A stretch of DNA of 64,000 bases from Archangium lansingense (GCF_026626635.1 NZ_JAPNKA010000001.1:5580001-5644000); one strand, 5' to 3'; positions 6,366-15,895 are shown, counted from the first letter of the stretch. Program-made: numbers and translations. The notes: generated by a model not told the origin, from the letters alone.

Positions 6366-9300
6366 CTACGCGAGCGGGAGCTCCAGGGTGGCCGTGGCCC
6401 CCTTGCCCGGCCCTTCGCTTTCCAGCGTGAGCCGCCCTCCCATCGACCTCGCCGCCAGCGCGCTCGAGTAGAGCCCCAGCCCCTGCCCATCCTCGCGCGT
6501 GGTGAAGCCTTGCGTGAACAGCCGCTCGCGGTGCTCCGCGGCGATCCCCTTGCCGCTGTCCACCACCTGGATGCGCGCCGTTCCCCCCTCCGCATCGAGC
6601 CGGACGTGCATCAGCCGCTGCGCCTCGGGCAGCTCGCTCATGGCGTTGCGGGCGTTGGTGATGAGGTTGATGAGGATCTGCAGCACCCTGTGCTTGTCCA
6701 GCCGCGCCTTGGGCTGCGCGCGAAGCTCCCGGTTGACGGTGATGCCGTAACGCTGGAGCGCGGGCAGTTGGATGCTCAGGGCATCCTCGACCAGCTGGGA
6801 GAGATCGCACTCCTCGGGCAGGAGCGTGTTCCGGGCATACGCCTGCTGGACCTGAAGGATGGCGCGCATGTGATCGAGGTGCTGCTTCAGCTTCCCCGCG
6901 CTCTCCTTCATCGACGTGTGCTCGCGCAGCAGCTCATCCGCCAGGCTGGTGAGGTAGCCCGCGAGCTGGGGGCCGCGAGGATCCCGCGTCAGGAAGCCCA
7001 CCAGATCGCCCTGATAGTCCTCGAGCAGGCCCAGGAGTTGCTTGAGCCGGACCATGCGGGAGGCTCCCACCTTCTCACGCAGCATATGGGCGTTGAGAAC
7101 GGCGCTGGTGAGGACGTTGCCCATGTTGTGGAACACGCTGGCGGCGACCTCGGCCGTGCCCACCTCGCGCGCCGCGTCCGCCAGCCGGCGCTGGGCCTGC
7201 TTGAGCTCCCACGCCTGTTCCTCCAGACGTTGCGTGAGCGCGTCGTTCGCGAGGCGCAGGGCGGCTTCGGTGCGCTGGAGCTCAGCATGCCGCCGCGCGT
7301 TCTCGAGAGAGATGGTGGCTTGTGCGGCCAGCTGTCCGAGCAGCGACAGGCACGCCGGGGCGAAGGAGTGGGGGGACAGGATGTTGCCCAGGTACAGCAC
7401 CCCCTGGAGCTTCTCCTGGCGCACCAGCGGCATGCAGAGCACCGACCGGAGCCGGCCGCGCTCGAGCTCGATGCCGGCCTCGGGCGAGAAGAGGTGCGGC
7501 AGCGCGGTGTCATCGATGAGCACGGGCTCGCCGGTGCGCTGCACATAGGAGAACAGGCTCCAAGGCAGCTCCTCCTCCCTGCTACCCGAGAGCGCCGCAA
7601 CCGTGAGCTTGCCGTCTTCGGCGAGCATCAAGGCACCACGTTGGGCTCCCGCGTTCGCGGTGGCCACGCGCACCAGCTCCGCCGCCAGCCGTTCAGGGTC
7701 CAGCTCTCCGGAGATGGCCTGCTGGGCTCTCACCGCGGCGAGTGTGTCGAGCTGCCAGGTGGCCCCCGACTCGGCGCGGGGAGCTGGCTGGGCGGTGAGG
7801 GGGACGAGCTGGGGCCACAGGGTCTCCAGTTGCCGGACCTTCCCGAATGCGCCCCACTTCAGATAGGCCTCCCGGGCCTGCCGGGCATAGATTTCGGAGA
7901 GGGTGTGGATCTGACGCTCGCGCCAGAACTTCGCGGCCAGCTCGTTGGCGAGGCCGACATTCTGGATGAAGCCGTGCGCGCGAGCAGCGTGGATGGCCTC
8001 CTCATAGGCGCGCAGCGCCTCCTCCATGCCGCCGGTGAGGCGGGAGAGCTCCGCGGAGACCATTCGCTCGGGGGCACGGAAGTTCTCAGGACAATGGTCC
8101 GCCCATTCCGCCAGCTGCTGCTGGTGGTACCACATGGCCTCGAGGTAGTGCCGTTGCTCCTGGGGTGCCACCGCCGAGTAACAGGCCGCCAGGGTCAGCG
8201 CCCGGTAGAGGTGGAAGTTGAGGAGCTGGATGTGGCCGAGTGAGCTCCAGATGAGCTCGGCGGCCTGGTCTCCCGCTTCCAGCGCGTGCGCATAGTCGCC
8301 ACACATGAAGCGCGACTGCAGCTTGAGCAGCCAGTACCAGCACCGCATGGTGCTCATGTGCTGGACGGTCAGGCTGGCCTCGAAGGCCCCTTCGTCGAAG
8401 CCGTCGCCACTCATCGTGTTGAACGCGCGCGACAGCCCGCGCAGCTGTTGCACGTAGCGCTGGGAGTGGATGATGACGTCCTGCGCGGCCTGGAAACCGG
8501 TCTGGCGCACGAAGTCGAGGCGCGCGACGCTCTCTTCGTACACCTCCTCCAGGGGGTGGCCCAGGACGAGGCGGTCCGTGACGATGTGGTTGCTGCAGTA
8601 GCAGGCGATCTGGAAGTCCCCGCCCTGCAGTGCCTGGTAGAAGGCGTCGCGGACGATCTCCAGCGAGAAGGAGATGGGCCGGAGCCAGTAGCTGTTCATC
8701 TCCAGGGCGTAGAGCGCCCGCCCCCGCGCGCTGGAGAAGCCGTGGCGATCGACCAGCTCGCTCGCGAGCACACCGAAGGCATGGCCTTCCCGGTACCGCT
8801 TGAAGGTGGCTCCCAGCACCAGGCCATACCAGCCGTACCCGTGGACGGAGGCCTCGGTATTGCCGTGCCGGAGGCTCAGGGAGACCATCCGACACAGGTG
8901 GAGGATGAGCAGGTTCTCGTCGGTGAAGATGGCCGGCGTGAACAGGGCGGCGAGCACATTCATCACCGCCTTGATGTCCGGGTCGGTCATGAGAGGCAGC
9001 TCGACGAGCTGCTCGATGGGGCGGTCTCCCAACAGGGTCCAGACTTCCTCGTTGGCGGCCACCACCTCTTTCCGGGAAGGGTGGGGCGGGAGTGGCATGC
9101 CCAGCTGGGCCAGGGCCTCCAGCAGACAGGACTTGGCACCCTGGATCTCATTGGCGGCGAGGAGCAGGTCGCTCTCCAGGCGATAGACCGCCGCCATGTC
9201 CACGCGGGCCCGCGCCCGGGGCCGGAGCTCCTCTACCAGCCGGCGCGCCTCGGCGGCGTTGCCGCTCATGAACTCACTGTGCGCCCGATCCAGTTGGAGC

Positions 9301-10790
9301 TTGAACGCCAGCTCCGGGTCCGTCTCCCAGGGCTCGCCTGGAATGAGCGAGAAGGCCAGTGCGAAGAAGTTCGCGGCCGAGCGGAACGCGGTCGAGGACC
9401 GGGCCTTCCAGCCCGCCTCGGCGTTCAGCCGAGCAACACGATGGCGCTCCCCCTCGTCGCTGATCAGATCCACCCCTGCGTTGAGCTGCCCCACCACATC
9501 GAAGATCTTCTCGTGGACCTCCTCCGGGGATTGGCCCGCCAGCAGCAGACGGCCGATGCGCAGGTGGACGGCCTTCCGCTCCTGCGCGGGGATGAGGTCA
9601 TGGGCCGCCTGCTGGATGCGATCGTGCAGGAACCGGCAATGCTCCAGGCCGGCGCGCACCAGCAAGCCCTCCTGGAGCGCCTCCTCGAGGCCCGCTTCCA
9701 CCTCGCCCGGCGCAGTGCCGGAGAGGACAATCAGCAGCTCGCGCGGGAAGGCACTGCCCACGCACGCGGCGAGCTGCAGCAGGTGCTGCGTCCGGACGGG
9801 AAACTGGCGCAGCCGGCTCACCATGAAGTCGGCGACGTTGTCGGAGTAGTCCTTTGCCCGGACTCCCGCCGCATCCCACCGCCATCCGCCCTCGGGCGTC
9901 CGAGTCAGCAGGCCGTCATGGTGCAGCGTCAACATGAACTGGGTGAGGAAGAACGGGTTACCACCGGTCTTCTCGTGGGCCAGGGCCGACAGGGGCCCCA
10001 CCGTGCCCTCGCCCGCTCCCGGGAGCGAATCCGCGACGAGCTGCCGGATGTGCTCGCGGCTCAGCGGCTCGAGCCGGATATCCGTCATTCGCACTCCCGC
10101 CTTGCGGAGCTCCGTCAGCGTCAGCGAGAGAGGGTGAGAGGGGCTCACCTCGTTGTCTCGGTAGGCGCCAAGCAACAGCAACGGCGGCGTGTCCGGGTGG
10201 GTGAGCAGGTGTTGGAGGAGCCTGAGGCTGGCCAGGTCGGCCCAATGCAGGTCATCCAGGAACACCGCGAGCGGGTGCTCGCGTGTGGCGAATACGCCGA
10301 GGAACTTCTGAAACAGCCGGTAGAAGCGGTGCTGGGACTCGCTGGGTGGCAGCTCCGGGACGGCCGGCTGCCGGCCCACCACGCGCTCGAGCTGGGGGAC
10401 GACGTCCACGAGGACCTGGCCCTGCTCGCCCCAGGCCTCGCGCAGCCGCTCGCGCCACGGGGCGAGCTGCTTGCCCGAGCCTGCCAGGAGCTGCTGCACC
10501 AGGCCGCCCAGGGCCTCTGCCAGGGTGGCATAGGGAATATCCCGCAGGAACTGATCCGACTTCCCGCTCAGGAAGAATCCGCTCCGCCGCACCACGGGCT
10601 CTTCCAGCGCGTGCACCACCGAGGACTTCCCAATGCCGGAATAGCCGCGGACCAGGATGAGCTCCGGGCGGCTTCCCTGGGCGACTCGCTCGAAGCCTTG
10701 CAGCAACGTGGCGACGTGCGTGTCTCGTCCGTAGAGGCGCTGGGGGAGGAGGAAGCGGCTGGGCGCGTCAGCGCCAGGGGTGTCGCGCAT
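6366..10790 (-). CDS. AAA-ATPase/GAF sensor histidine kinase
   Basis: Of 1474 residues (start ATG 10790; an in-frame TTG at 10865 would add 25), the N-terminus is an AAA_16/STAND-like NTPase. Its Walker A is GYSGIGKSS (about 49-57) and its Walker B FLDDLHWAD (about 177-185). A long helical, TPR-like middle follows, then a GAF domain (about 1025-1170), a coiled linker and a kinase core. The phospho-acceptor is His 1221 in VFHNMGN, an atypical H-box often seen in large myxobacterial kinases. The HATPase region has NLITNARNAM (N-box), DSGKGI and GQGLGLYSS. No membrane segment or receiver domain is present and no response regulator is adjacent. It probably integrates cytoplasmic ligand and ATP-dependent scaffold signals. 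Confidence 0.88.
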   Translation of the reverse strand: MRDTPGADAPSRFLLPQRLYGRDTHVATLLQGFERVAQGSRPELILVRGYSGIGKSSVVHALEEPVVRRSGFFLSGKSDQFLRDIPYATLAEALGGLVQQLLAGSGKQLAPWRERLREAWGEQGQVLVDVVPQLERVVGRQPAVPELPPSESQHRFYRLFQKFLGVFATREHPLAVFLDDLHWADLASLRLLQHLLTHPDTPPLLLLGAYRDNEVSPSHPLSLTLTELRKAGVRMTDIRLEPLSREHIRQLVADSLPGAGEGTVGPLSALAHEKTGGNPFFLTQFMLTLHHDGLLTRTPEGGWRWDAAGVRAKDYSDNVADFMVSRLRQFPVRTQHLLQLAACVGSAFPRELLIVLSGTAPGEVEAGLEEALQEGLLVRAGLEHCRFLHDRIQQAAHDLIPAQERKAVHLRIGRLLLAGQSPEEVHEKIFDVVGQLNAGVDLISDEGERHRVARLNAEAGWKARSSTAFRSAANFFALAFSLIPGEPWETDPELAFKLQLDRAHSEFMSGNAAEARRLVEELRPRARARVDMAAVYRLESDLLLAANEIQGAKSCLLEALAQLGMPLPPHPSRKEVVAANEEVWTLLGDRPIEQLVELPLMTDPDIKAVMNVLAALFTPAIFTDENLLILHLCRMVSLSLRHGNTEASVHGYGWYGLVLGATFKRYREGHAFGVLASELVDRHGFSSARGRALYALEMNSYWLRPISFSLEIVRDAFYQALQGGDFQIACYCSNHIVTDRLVLGHPLEEVYEESVARLDFVRQTGFQAAQDVIIHSQRYVQQLRGLSRAFNTMSGDGFDEGAFEASLTVQHMSTMRCWYWLLKLQSRFMCGDYAHALEAGDQAAELIWSSLGHIQLLNFHLYRALTLAACYSAVAPQEQRHYLEAMWYHQQQLAEWADHCPENFRAPERMVSAELSRLTGGMEEALRAYEEAIHAARAHGFIQNVGLANELAAKFWRERQIHTLSEIYARQAREAYLKWGAFGKVRQLETLWPQLVPLTAQPAPRAESGATWQLDTLAAVRAQQAISGELDPERLAAELVRVATANAGAQRGALMLAEDGKLTVAALSGSREEELPWSLFSYVQRTGEPVLIDDTALPHLFSPEAGIELERGRLRSVLCMPLVRQEKLQGVLYLGNILSPHSFAPACLSLLGQLAAQATISLENARRHAELQRTEAALRLANDALTQRLEEQAWELKQAQRRLADAAREVGTAEVAASVFHNMGNVLTSAVLNAHMLREKVGASRMVRLKQLLGLLEDYQGDLVGFLTRDPRGPQLAGYLTSLADELLREHTSMKESAGKLKQHLDHMRAILQVQQAYARNTLLPEECDLSQLVEDALSIQLPALQRYGITVNRELRAQPKARLDKHRVLQILINLITNARNAMSELPEAQRLMHVRLDAEGGTARIQVVDSGKGIAAEHRERLFTQGFTTREDGQGLGLYSSALAARSMGGRLTLESEGPGKGATATLELPLA

Positions 10791-10914
10791 AAAGGGATGG
10801 GCGGGATGATGCAAAGGAGAGCATGCCACTTCCCAGGCCCAAGTACCTGGGGACTCATCCTCCAATTCCCATCAGTTCACTGATATTCTTGGGATTCAGA
10901 ACAGCCAGTGGAGT

Positions 10915-11539
10915 TTAGAACCTTCTCGGGAGGGGCTCTCTGGCCTCCAGCCATGCTGGGGGAATGGACGCTCGCCCCGCGCTCAAGGCGACGATGCCTC
11001 CCACGATGGCACAGGTGGTATCGCGGTCCCCGTATCCAGAGACGGTGCTCCAGAGAGCCTCCGCGTAGTTGTCCAGGTGGCGGGCCGCGCACCATACGGA
11101 ATAGGGCACTGTGTCCTCCGAGATGACCCGCTCCCCGCTGCCCAGCTCCCTGGCGGCCAGTGCGGGAGCGGTCTCGAGTGGCAACGTCCGGGCCTTTTGC
11201 AGCCCTCGCCGCGTGGCACCTGGCGGGGTGTGTTCCAGCACGGCCTCAAGAAGCTGCGAGGCGGGTGAATGCGTCTCCCTCCACCGGTACGCCCAGGCCG
11301 CCGCCACGGCGATAGCGATGGCCCACGCCTGTCCTTCCGGATGGAAGCGCCATCTCCGTGTCATCGGTGTAGTTCCACGGCCCTAAGGGCGTGGTTCGTT
11401 GTTCCACCATCGACGCGGCGGTGGTGGGCGGCACGAAGAAGCGCTCCCCGAAGGCATCCCCCACGGACAGCCCGTCCAGCGACAGGCGGGCGCGCTCCAG
11501 GCGAGCGCAATGATCGGCAGGCGTTCCTGTGTTCAGCAT
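10915..11539 (-). pseudogene. ADP-ribosylglycohydrolase with internal deletion
   Basis: The first part (from ATG 11539) carries the DraG-like N-terminus, GLSVGDAFGE and WNYTDDTEMAL, the latter the metal-binding TDDT motif. At about 11340 the family alignment jumps, with a change of frame, to HPEGQAWAIAIAVAAAWAY. It then continues to SEDTVPYSVWCAARH, GDRDTTCAIVGGIVAL and the stop at 10915. Family members are near 300 residues; about 70-90 central residues are missing here. The fusion point GCGCTTCCATCCGG joins the two halves out of frame. Both ends keep catalytic motifs, so the loss looks recent. The product is almost certainly inactive. Confidence 0.75.
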
Positions 11540-11793
11540 GGCGCATCCTCGTGTACTTCGAGAGCTAAGTGTCTATTGTACACGATCCATGGGCCAGCCG
11601 CTATCCCAGCCACTCCGGGTGCTCATCGCAGCGGCCTCCTGGGAGCGCGAGTTCCGGGGGAGTGAAAGATAGTGGGCAATTCGTGTTGTGATGCGGTTGC
11701 TGGTTGTCCAGGTCCGTTGCGCGCTTTGGGGGCTGGGACCTACATGCCTCACGCGTGTGCCTTGGAAATGTGTGACGGTTCGATCCACGCCCT

Positions 11794-13959
11794 ATGCACA
11801 CTCCAGCTCCTCTCTTGAAGCGAGACGAAGTGCGGCGCCTGCAGGCCCTCGAACGCGCCGGCATCCTCGATACGCCGCCCGAGCCTGACTATGACGACAT
11901 CGTCCGGCTCGCCGCGGAGTCGTGCGGCACGCCCATCGCGCTGATCAGCCTGGTGGACCGGGATCGACAGTGGTTCAAGGCCAACGTGGGGCTCCATGGG
12001 GTGCGCGAGACGGAGCGGGTCATCTCCTTCTGCACCCATGCCATTGAGAGAGAGGGCGTTTTCCTCGTCGAGGACGCCATTGCGGATGAGCGCTTCTCCA
12101 CCAATCCGCTCGTTCAGGGCGAGCCGTTCATTCGCTTCTACGCGGGAGCGCCCATCCAGACGGAAGACGGCTTTCCGATTGGCACGCTCTGCGTCATTGA
12201 CCGGCGCCCCCGTGGATTGAGTGAATCCCAGCGCCGCTGTCTGATGGGGCTCAAGCGCCAGCTCGAGCAGATGCTGCGCGTGCGCACCCAACTGCGGCAA
12301 CTCAAGGCGCGCAATACCGAGCTGGAGCAGGCCCAGGAGCGGATGCGCTCCCTCAATTCGTTCCTGCAGGCGGAGATGCGCGAGCGCCAGCGCATCGAGC
12401 GCCAGTTGTTGGATCAACAGGAGCTGCTCACCAGCCTGCTCACCCACATTCCCCACTCGGTGTTCTGGAAGGATCGCAACAGCGTCTACCTGGGCTGCAA
12501 CCCCCAGTTCGCCCGCGACATGGGCATGTCCACACCGGAGGAGCTCATCGGCAGGACGGACTTCGAGCTGCCCGTGTTGTCGAGCATGCGTGCCGAGGCC
12601 TACCGCCGGGACGATCGGGAGGTGATGGAGTCCGGCATCCCCAAGCTCTCCTTCGAGGAGCCCATCGATCGGCTTGATGGAGAGCTGTCCTGGGTCCTGA
12701 CGAGCAAGGTGCCGCTGAAGGATCCGGATGGGACGGTGAAGGGGGTGGTCGGCATCTACGCCGATATCAGCGAGCGCCGCCGTCAGGAAGCCACGATGCA
12801 GGAGGCCAAGGCGCTCATCGAGCGGCACGCCGCCCACTTGGAGGAACAGGTTCGCGAGGCTCACGAGCGCACCCTCCATCTCATGGAGCACTCCCGGGAG
12901 GCCGTCTTCGTGCTCGATGAGGACGGGCGCGTGCTGAAGGTGAACCCGGTGGCGGAGCGGTTGCTGGGTCTCTCCCGTGAACAGTTGCTCGGTACCTCCT
13001 TCGAGTCGCTTGCCCCCGAGGACGAGCGTGAGCCGCTGCGCCAGACACTGAAGGACCTGTGTGTGCGCGGCACGGTGCGTTTAGAGGACCAGGGGCTGCG
13101 CTCGGCGGACGGGGGGCGGGTGGCGCTCGGCATCGCCGCATCGCTCCAGGTGACGGGAGCCACGCGGTGCCTGCTCATCGTCGGCGAGGATCTCACCGCG
13201 AAGCGGCGGCTCGAGCAGCAGAGCATCCAGAACGATCGGCTTGCCGCCATGGGAGCGCTGGCGGCGGGCATCGCCCATGAGATCAACAACCCCACCTCCT
13301 ATGTGCTCTCCAACCTCGCTTACCTCCAGGAGTGGCGGGACGAGCTGGAGCGGGAGCTGGCGGCGGTGCCGGGCTTGCCGCCGCGCTTGGGAGAGACGAT
13401 CGCCGAGGTGAAGGACGTGCTCGCCGAGTGCCTGGTTGGGGGGCGGCGCATCCGAGACATCGTGCGCGACATGCGGTTCTTCTCGCATACGGCGGGCGAG
13501 GAGCTGACTGCCGTGGACATCCACTCGTGCCTGGATGTCGTGCTGCGCATGGCTCACAACGAGCTGAAGCACACGGCTCGGCTGGAGCGACACTACGCGG
13601 CCTCGTTGCCGCTTGTGTCCGCCAGTGAGGGGCGGCTCAGCCAGGTCTTCCTCAACCTGATCATCAACGCGGCCCAGGCCATGCGGTCCGGAGGCCCGGA
13701 GCGCCATGTTCTCCGTGTGAGCACGGCGATGGACGGGGAGCGGGTGCGTGTCGACATCTCGGACACTGGCCACGGAATTCCTCCCGAGGTGCTGCCCCGC
13801 ATCTTCGAGCCGTTCTTCACCACCAAACCCGCTGGCGCGGGGACGGGGCTCGGTCTGTCCATCAGCCAGTCCATCATCCAGAAGATGGGCGGCGAGCTGG
13901 GGGTGCAAAGCGAGCCCGGCCGTGGGACGACCTTCTCCCTGCTCCTCCCTGTGAGCTGA
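11794..13959 (+). CDS. GAF-PAS-PAS sensor histidine kinase
   Basis: The 721-residue soluble kinase has an N-terminal GAF domain (about 18-165; ALISLVDRDRQWFKA and FYAGAPIQTEDG are typical of light/redox-type GAFs). A coiled segment and PAS (about 215-340; SVFWKDRNSVYLGC) follow, then a second PAS (about 365-480). The HisKA acceptor is His 495 in GIAHEINNP. The HATPase core has NLIINAAQAM, DTGHGIPPE and GTGLGLSIS. There is no membrane span and no receiver domain, and no response regulator is nearby. The gene precedes the SMR-like gene by 62 bases on the same strand. Confidence 0.92.
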   Translation: MHTPAPLLKRDEVRRLQALERAGILDTPPEPDYDDIVRLAAESCGTPIALISLVDRDRQWFKANVGLHGVRETERVISFCTHAIEREGVFLVEDAIADERFSTNPLVQGEPFIRFYAGAPIQTEDGFPIGTLCVIDRRPRGLSESQRRCLMGLKRQLEQMLRVRTQLRQLKARNTELEQAQERMRSLNSFLQAEMRERQRIERQLLDQQELLTSLLTHIPHSVFWKDRNSVYLGCNPQFARDMGMSTPEELIGRTDFELPVLSSMRAEAYRRDDREVMESGIPKLSFEEPIDRLDGELSWVLTSKVPLKDPDGTVKGVVGIYADISERRRQEATMQEAKALIERHAAHLEEQVREAHERTLHLMEHSREAVFVLDEDGRVLKVNPVAERLLGLSREQLLGTSFESLAPEDEREPLRQTLKDLCVRGTVRLEDQGLRSADGGRVALGIAASLQVTGATRCLLIVGEDLTAKRRLEQQSIQNDRLAAMGALAAGIAHEINNPTSYVLSNLAYLQEWRDELERELAAVPGLPPRLGETIAEVKDVLAECLVGGRRIRDIVRDMRFFSHTAGEELTAVDIHSCLDVVLRMAHNELKHTARLERHYAASLPLVSASEGRLSQVFLNLIINAAQAMRSGGPERHVLRVSTAMDGERVRVDISDTGHGIPPEVLPRIFEPFFTTKPAGAGTGLGLSISQSIIQKMGGELGVQSEPGRGTTFSLLLPVS

Positions 13960-14021
13960 GGGCCTTCAGACCGCCAGGAACCCCTTTCTTCTTCGGCTGC
14001 GGCAACGGAGAGTGGGGGGGC

Positions 14022-14345
14022 ATGGTGTCCTGGAAAGAACTGGTGCTGCTGTTCTTCTCGTCCGTCTGCTTCGCGGGCGGGGGGATTTTCATGAAGCTCT
14101 CGGAGGGGGTTTCCCGCCTGCTCCCGACCCTGGCCTTCCTGGCCCTGTTCGTGATCGGTGCCGTCGTCCTGGCCGTCGCGATGCGCCGGGGCGAGCTGGG
14201 CGTCATGTACATCGCAGTGCTTGGACTGGAAGCGGCCCTGACGCTCGTCTTCAGCGTCGCGTTCTTCCACGAGAGCTTCTCGGTTACCCGCATCCTGGCG
14301 GTCGTGCTCATCCTCGTGGGGGTTGCGTTGCTGCGCGGGGCCTGA
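14022..14345 (+). CDS. SMR/EamA-like four-helix membrane protein
   Basis: At 107 residues with four predicted membrane helices, it has the size and fold of small multidrug resistance proteins (MKLSEG, GLEAALTLVFSVAFFHES, ILVGVALLRG). Aligning its KLSEG with the equivalent end of helix 1 in EmrE-type proteins puts Phe 17 at the position of the essential Glu 14. A classical proton/drug antiport mechanism is therefore unlikely. Single-copy SMR-fold proteins of this sort may carry lipid-linked sugars or polyamines. ATG 14022 follows a G-rich run (GTGGGGGGGC). Confidence 0.75.
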   Translation: MVSWKELVLLFFSSVCFAGGGIFMKLSEGVSRLLPTLAFLALFVIGAVVLAVAMRRGELGVMYIAVLGLEAALTLVFSVAFFHESFSVTRILAVVLILVGVALLRGA

Positions 14346-14416
14346 GGTCCACCTTTGAACCTGGCCATGCGGTGGTCGCCTGAGCAGCGAGCGTGAGGTG
14401 CTGGTAGCCTGGAGCC

Positions 14417-14596
14417 GTGCGAGAACTCCAGGGTGAAGTGCTCGTCGAGGGCAGGGAAGACCGCGCCGCGCTCTTCGAGTACGAGGAGGGCGTCGTCAGT
14501 GGTGAGGCCATGCCGGTGGGTTTCACCCTCGAGGTGCGCGGGCCGGGAACGCTCGTGCTGGGTTCGGACGGGCTCTGGAAGTACGGGCTCCGTGGT
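14417..14596 (+). pseudogene. Fragment of a PP2C-like Ser/Thr phosphatase
   Basis: About 55 codons from GTG 14417 read RELQGEVLVEG, then VSGEAMPVGFTLEV and TLVLGSDGLWKYG. The last is the PP2C metal-binding strand motif (LxxxSDGLWKY). Nothing upstream restores the N-terminal domain, and after KYG the frame continues into unrelated high-GC sequence. I read it as a remnant of a PP2C phosphatase whose 5' and 3' ends are lost. Confidence 0.45.
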
Positions 14597-14658
14597 TGCC
14601 GTGACGCGCCATGTGGCCGCCCGGCCACGTTTTCGGGGGGGCTTCCTCTGTCCGGTGG

Positions 14659-14675
14659 CTGGCACGTAGCGTGCT
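14659..14675 (+). promoter_or_regulatory. Candidate sigma-54 (-24/-12) promoter
   Basis: CTGGCACG-TAGC-GTGCT matches the -24 element YTGGCACG exactly and the -12 element TTGCW at four of five positions, with the required four-base spacer. Initiation would fall near 14687, about 19 bases before the ATG of the deacetylase at 14706. Confidence 0.55.
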
Positions 14676-14705
14676 CTTTACCTCCGTTACCTGAGAGAGG
14701 ATTTC

Positions 14706-15824
14706 ATGTACCGCCCGCTTCGCCTCCTGTCCGCGCTCCTTTGTTCCGTCCTATTCGCCCCCTCCGCTCACTCGGCGGGCTTGAAGGTGTCGCTCACCGA
14801 GCGCGCCCACTGGCCCTGGCCCATGGCGACTCCCCAGTCCTTCGATGTGGCCTCTCGCGCGGAGCTCGCCGTGTTCACCGAGGCGCTAGCGGATGCCGAT
14901 GCACGCAATGACGCCACGGGCGATGCGGCGTCGCTGGCGAAGTGGAAGGAGCGGATGCGGCAGGTGCTGGTGGCCAACTTCGCGAAGGCCCGGGAGACGT
15001 GTGCCACCGGGGCTCTCTTCTGCGAGGGCTCGGTGCCCAAGGACTGGGAGGCGCTGGTCACCACCTCGCGGGCAGGCCTCGCGAAGCTGCCGGCCGAGTT
15101 GGCTCCCTGGTACGCCGAGCAGAAGCCCTTCCACCAGGGCTACGTCTCCGAGCTGCTCCGGCTGGCGGGGCTCTTCCCCAAGGTGACGAGCGAGATTCTC
15201 CCCTTGTCGCCCTCCGAGCAGTTCGGCCTGGAGATGCCGGACCGGAGCTTCCTGCTGACCTTCGATGACGGTCCCACCCCCAAGGGCGGCGGTACGGACA
15301 CACTCACCACGCAGCTGCGCGCCGAGGGGATTCACGCGGCCTTCTTCCTGCTCGGCAACAACTACGAGACCCGGCGCAAGGCGACCTCGGTGGAGCAGCT
15401 TCGGGAGCTCTACGCTGGCATGTGCGTCGCTTCACACGGCCAGGAGCACCGCTCCCACGCCACCTGGACCGGCGCGGTGGCGGGCATGGAGTCCTTCCAC
15501 GCCAGGCTCGCGGAGACCCTGCCGGAGGGCCAGACGAAGCTGACGCTGTTCCGCCCGCCGTACGGCCAGCGCAACCCGGACATCCTCCAGGCGCTGGAGC
15601 GCGGCGGAATGAAGAACATGCTGTGGAACGTCGACTCGCAGGACTGGCACTCGAGCAACTCGGGCGCGAAGGCCGCCGGGCGTGTGCTGTCGCTGATGCT
15701 GCTGTGGCGGCACGGCATCATCCTCTTCCATGACATCCACCCGAAGGCCACCAGCGCCCTGCCTCGCATCTGGCGCGAGACGCGCGGCTCGGGGGTGAAC
15801 TGGGTGGATTGCCGCTCGGAGTAG
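14706..15824 (+). CDS. Secreted polysaccharide deacetylase (NodB domain)
   Basis: The 372-residue protein has a signal peptide (residues 1-23, AHSAG). An unassigned helical region follows at about 25-170, then a NodB homology domain (CE4 family) at about 178-350. The metal/catalytic motifs are TFDDGPTPKG (motif 1, catalytic Asp), SHGQEHRSH (motif 2, zinc histidines), FRPPYGQRN (motif 3), WNVDSQDW and FHDIHP (motif 5). It should deacetylate N-acetylated glycans such as peptidoglycan or chitin-like polymers outside the cytoplasmic membrane. GAGAGAGG precedes the ATG, and a candidate sigma-54 promoter lies directly upstream. Confidence 0.93.
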   Translation: MYRPLRLLSALLCSVLFAPSAHSAGLKVSLTERAHWPWPMATPQSFDVASRAELAVFTEALADADARNDATGDAASLAKWKERMRQVLVANFAKARETCATGALFCEGSVPKDWEALVTTSRAGLAKLPAELAPWYAEQKPFHQGYVSELLRLAGLFPKVTSEILPLSPSEQFGLEMPDRSFLLTFDDGPTPKGGGTDTLTTQLRAEGIHAAFFLLGNNYETRRKATSVEQLRELYAGMCVASHGQEHRSHATWTGAVAGMESFHARLAETLPEGQTKLTLFRPPYGQRNPDILQALERGGMKNMLWNVDSQDWHSSNSGAKAAGRVLSLMLLWRHGIILFHDIHPKATSALPRIWRETRGSGVNWVDCRSE

Positions 15825-15850
15825 GGAAGGCCTGGAGCTGAAAAAGACGA

Positions 15851-15872
15851 AGGGGGGCGTCTCCGCCCCCCT
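15851..15872. terminator. GC-rich hairpin after the deacetylase gene
   Basis: AGGGGGGC pairs exactly with GCCCCCCT across a six-base loop, 27 bases after the stop at 15824. There is no U tract on the plus strand. On the minus strand the stem is followed by a C/T-rich run including five T, so it may act in both directions or only as an mRNA end. Confidence 0.5.
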
Positions 15873-15895
15873 CGTGGAAGTCCCGTGCTTGCGAT

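Noticed and set aside
8286..10883. A plus-strand open frame of 865 codons through the AAA-GAF kinase gene
   Set aside because: It is antisense to a kinase with clear Walker, GAF and HATPase motifs. Long antisense frames are normal at this GC content, and its sequence is rich in His, Arg and Gln without domain motifs.
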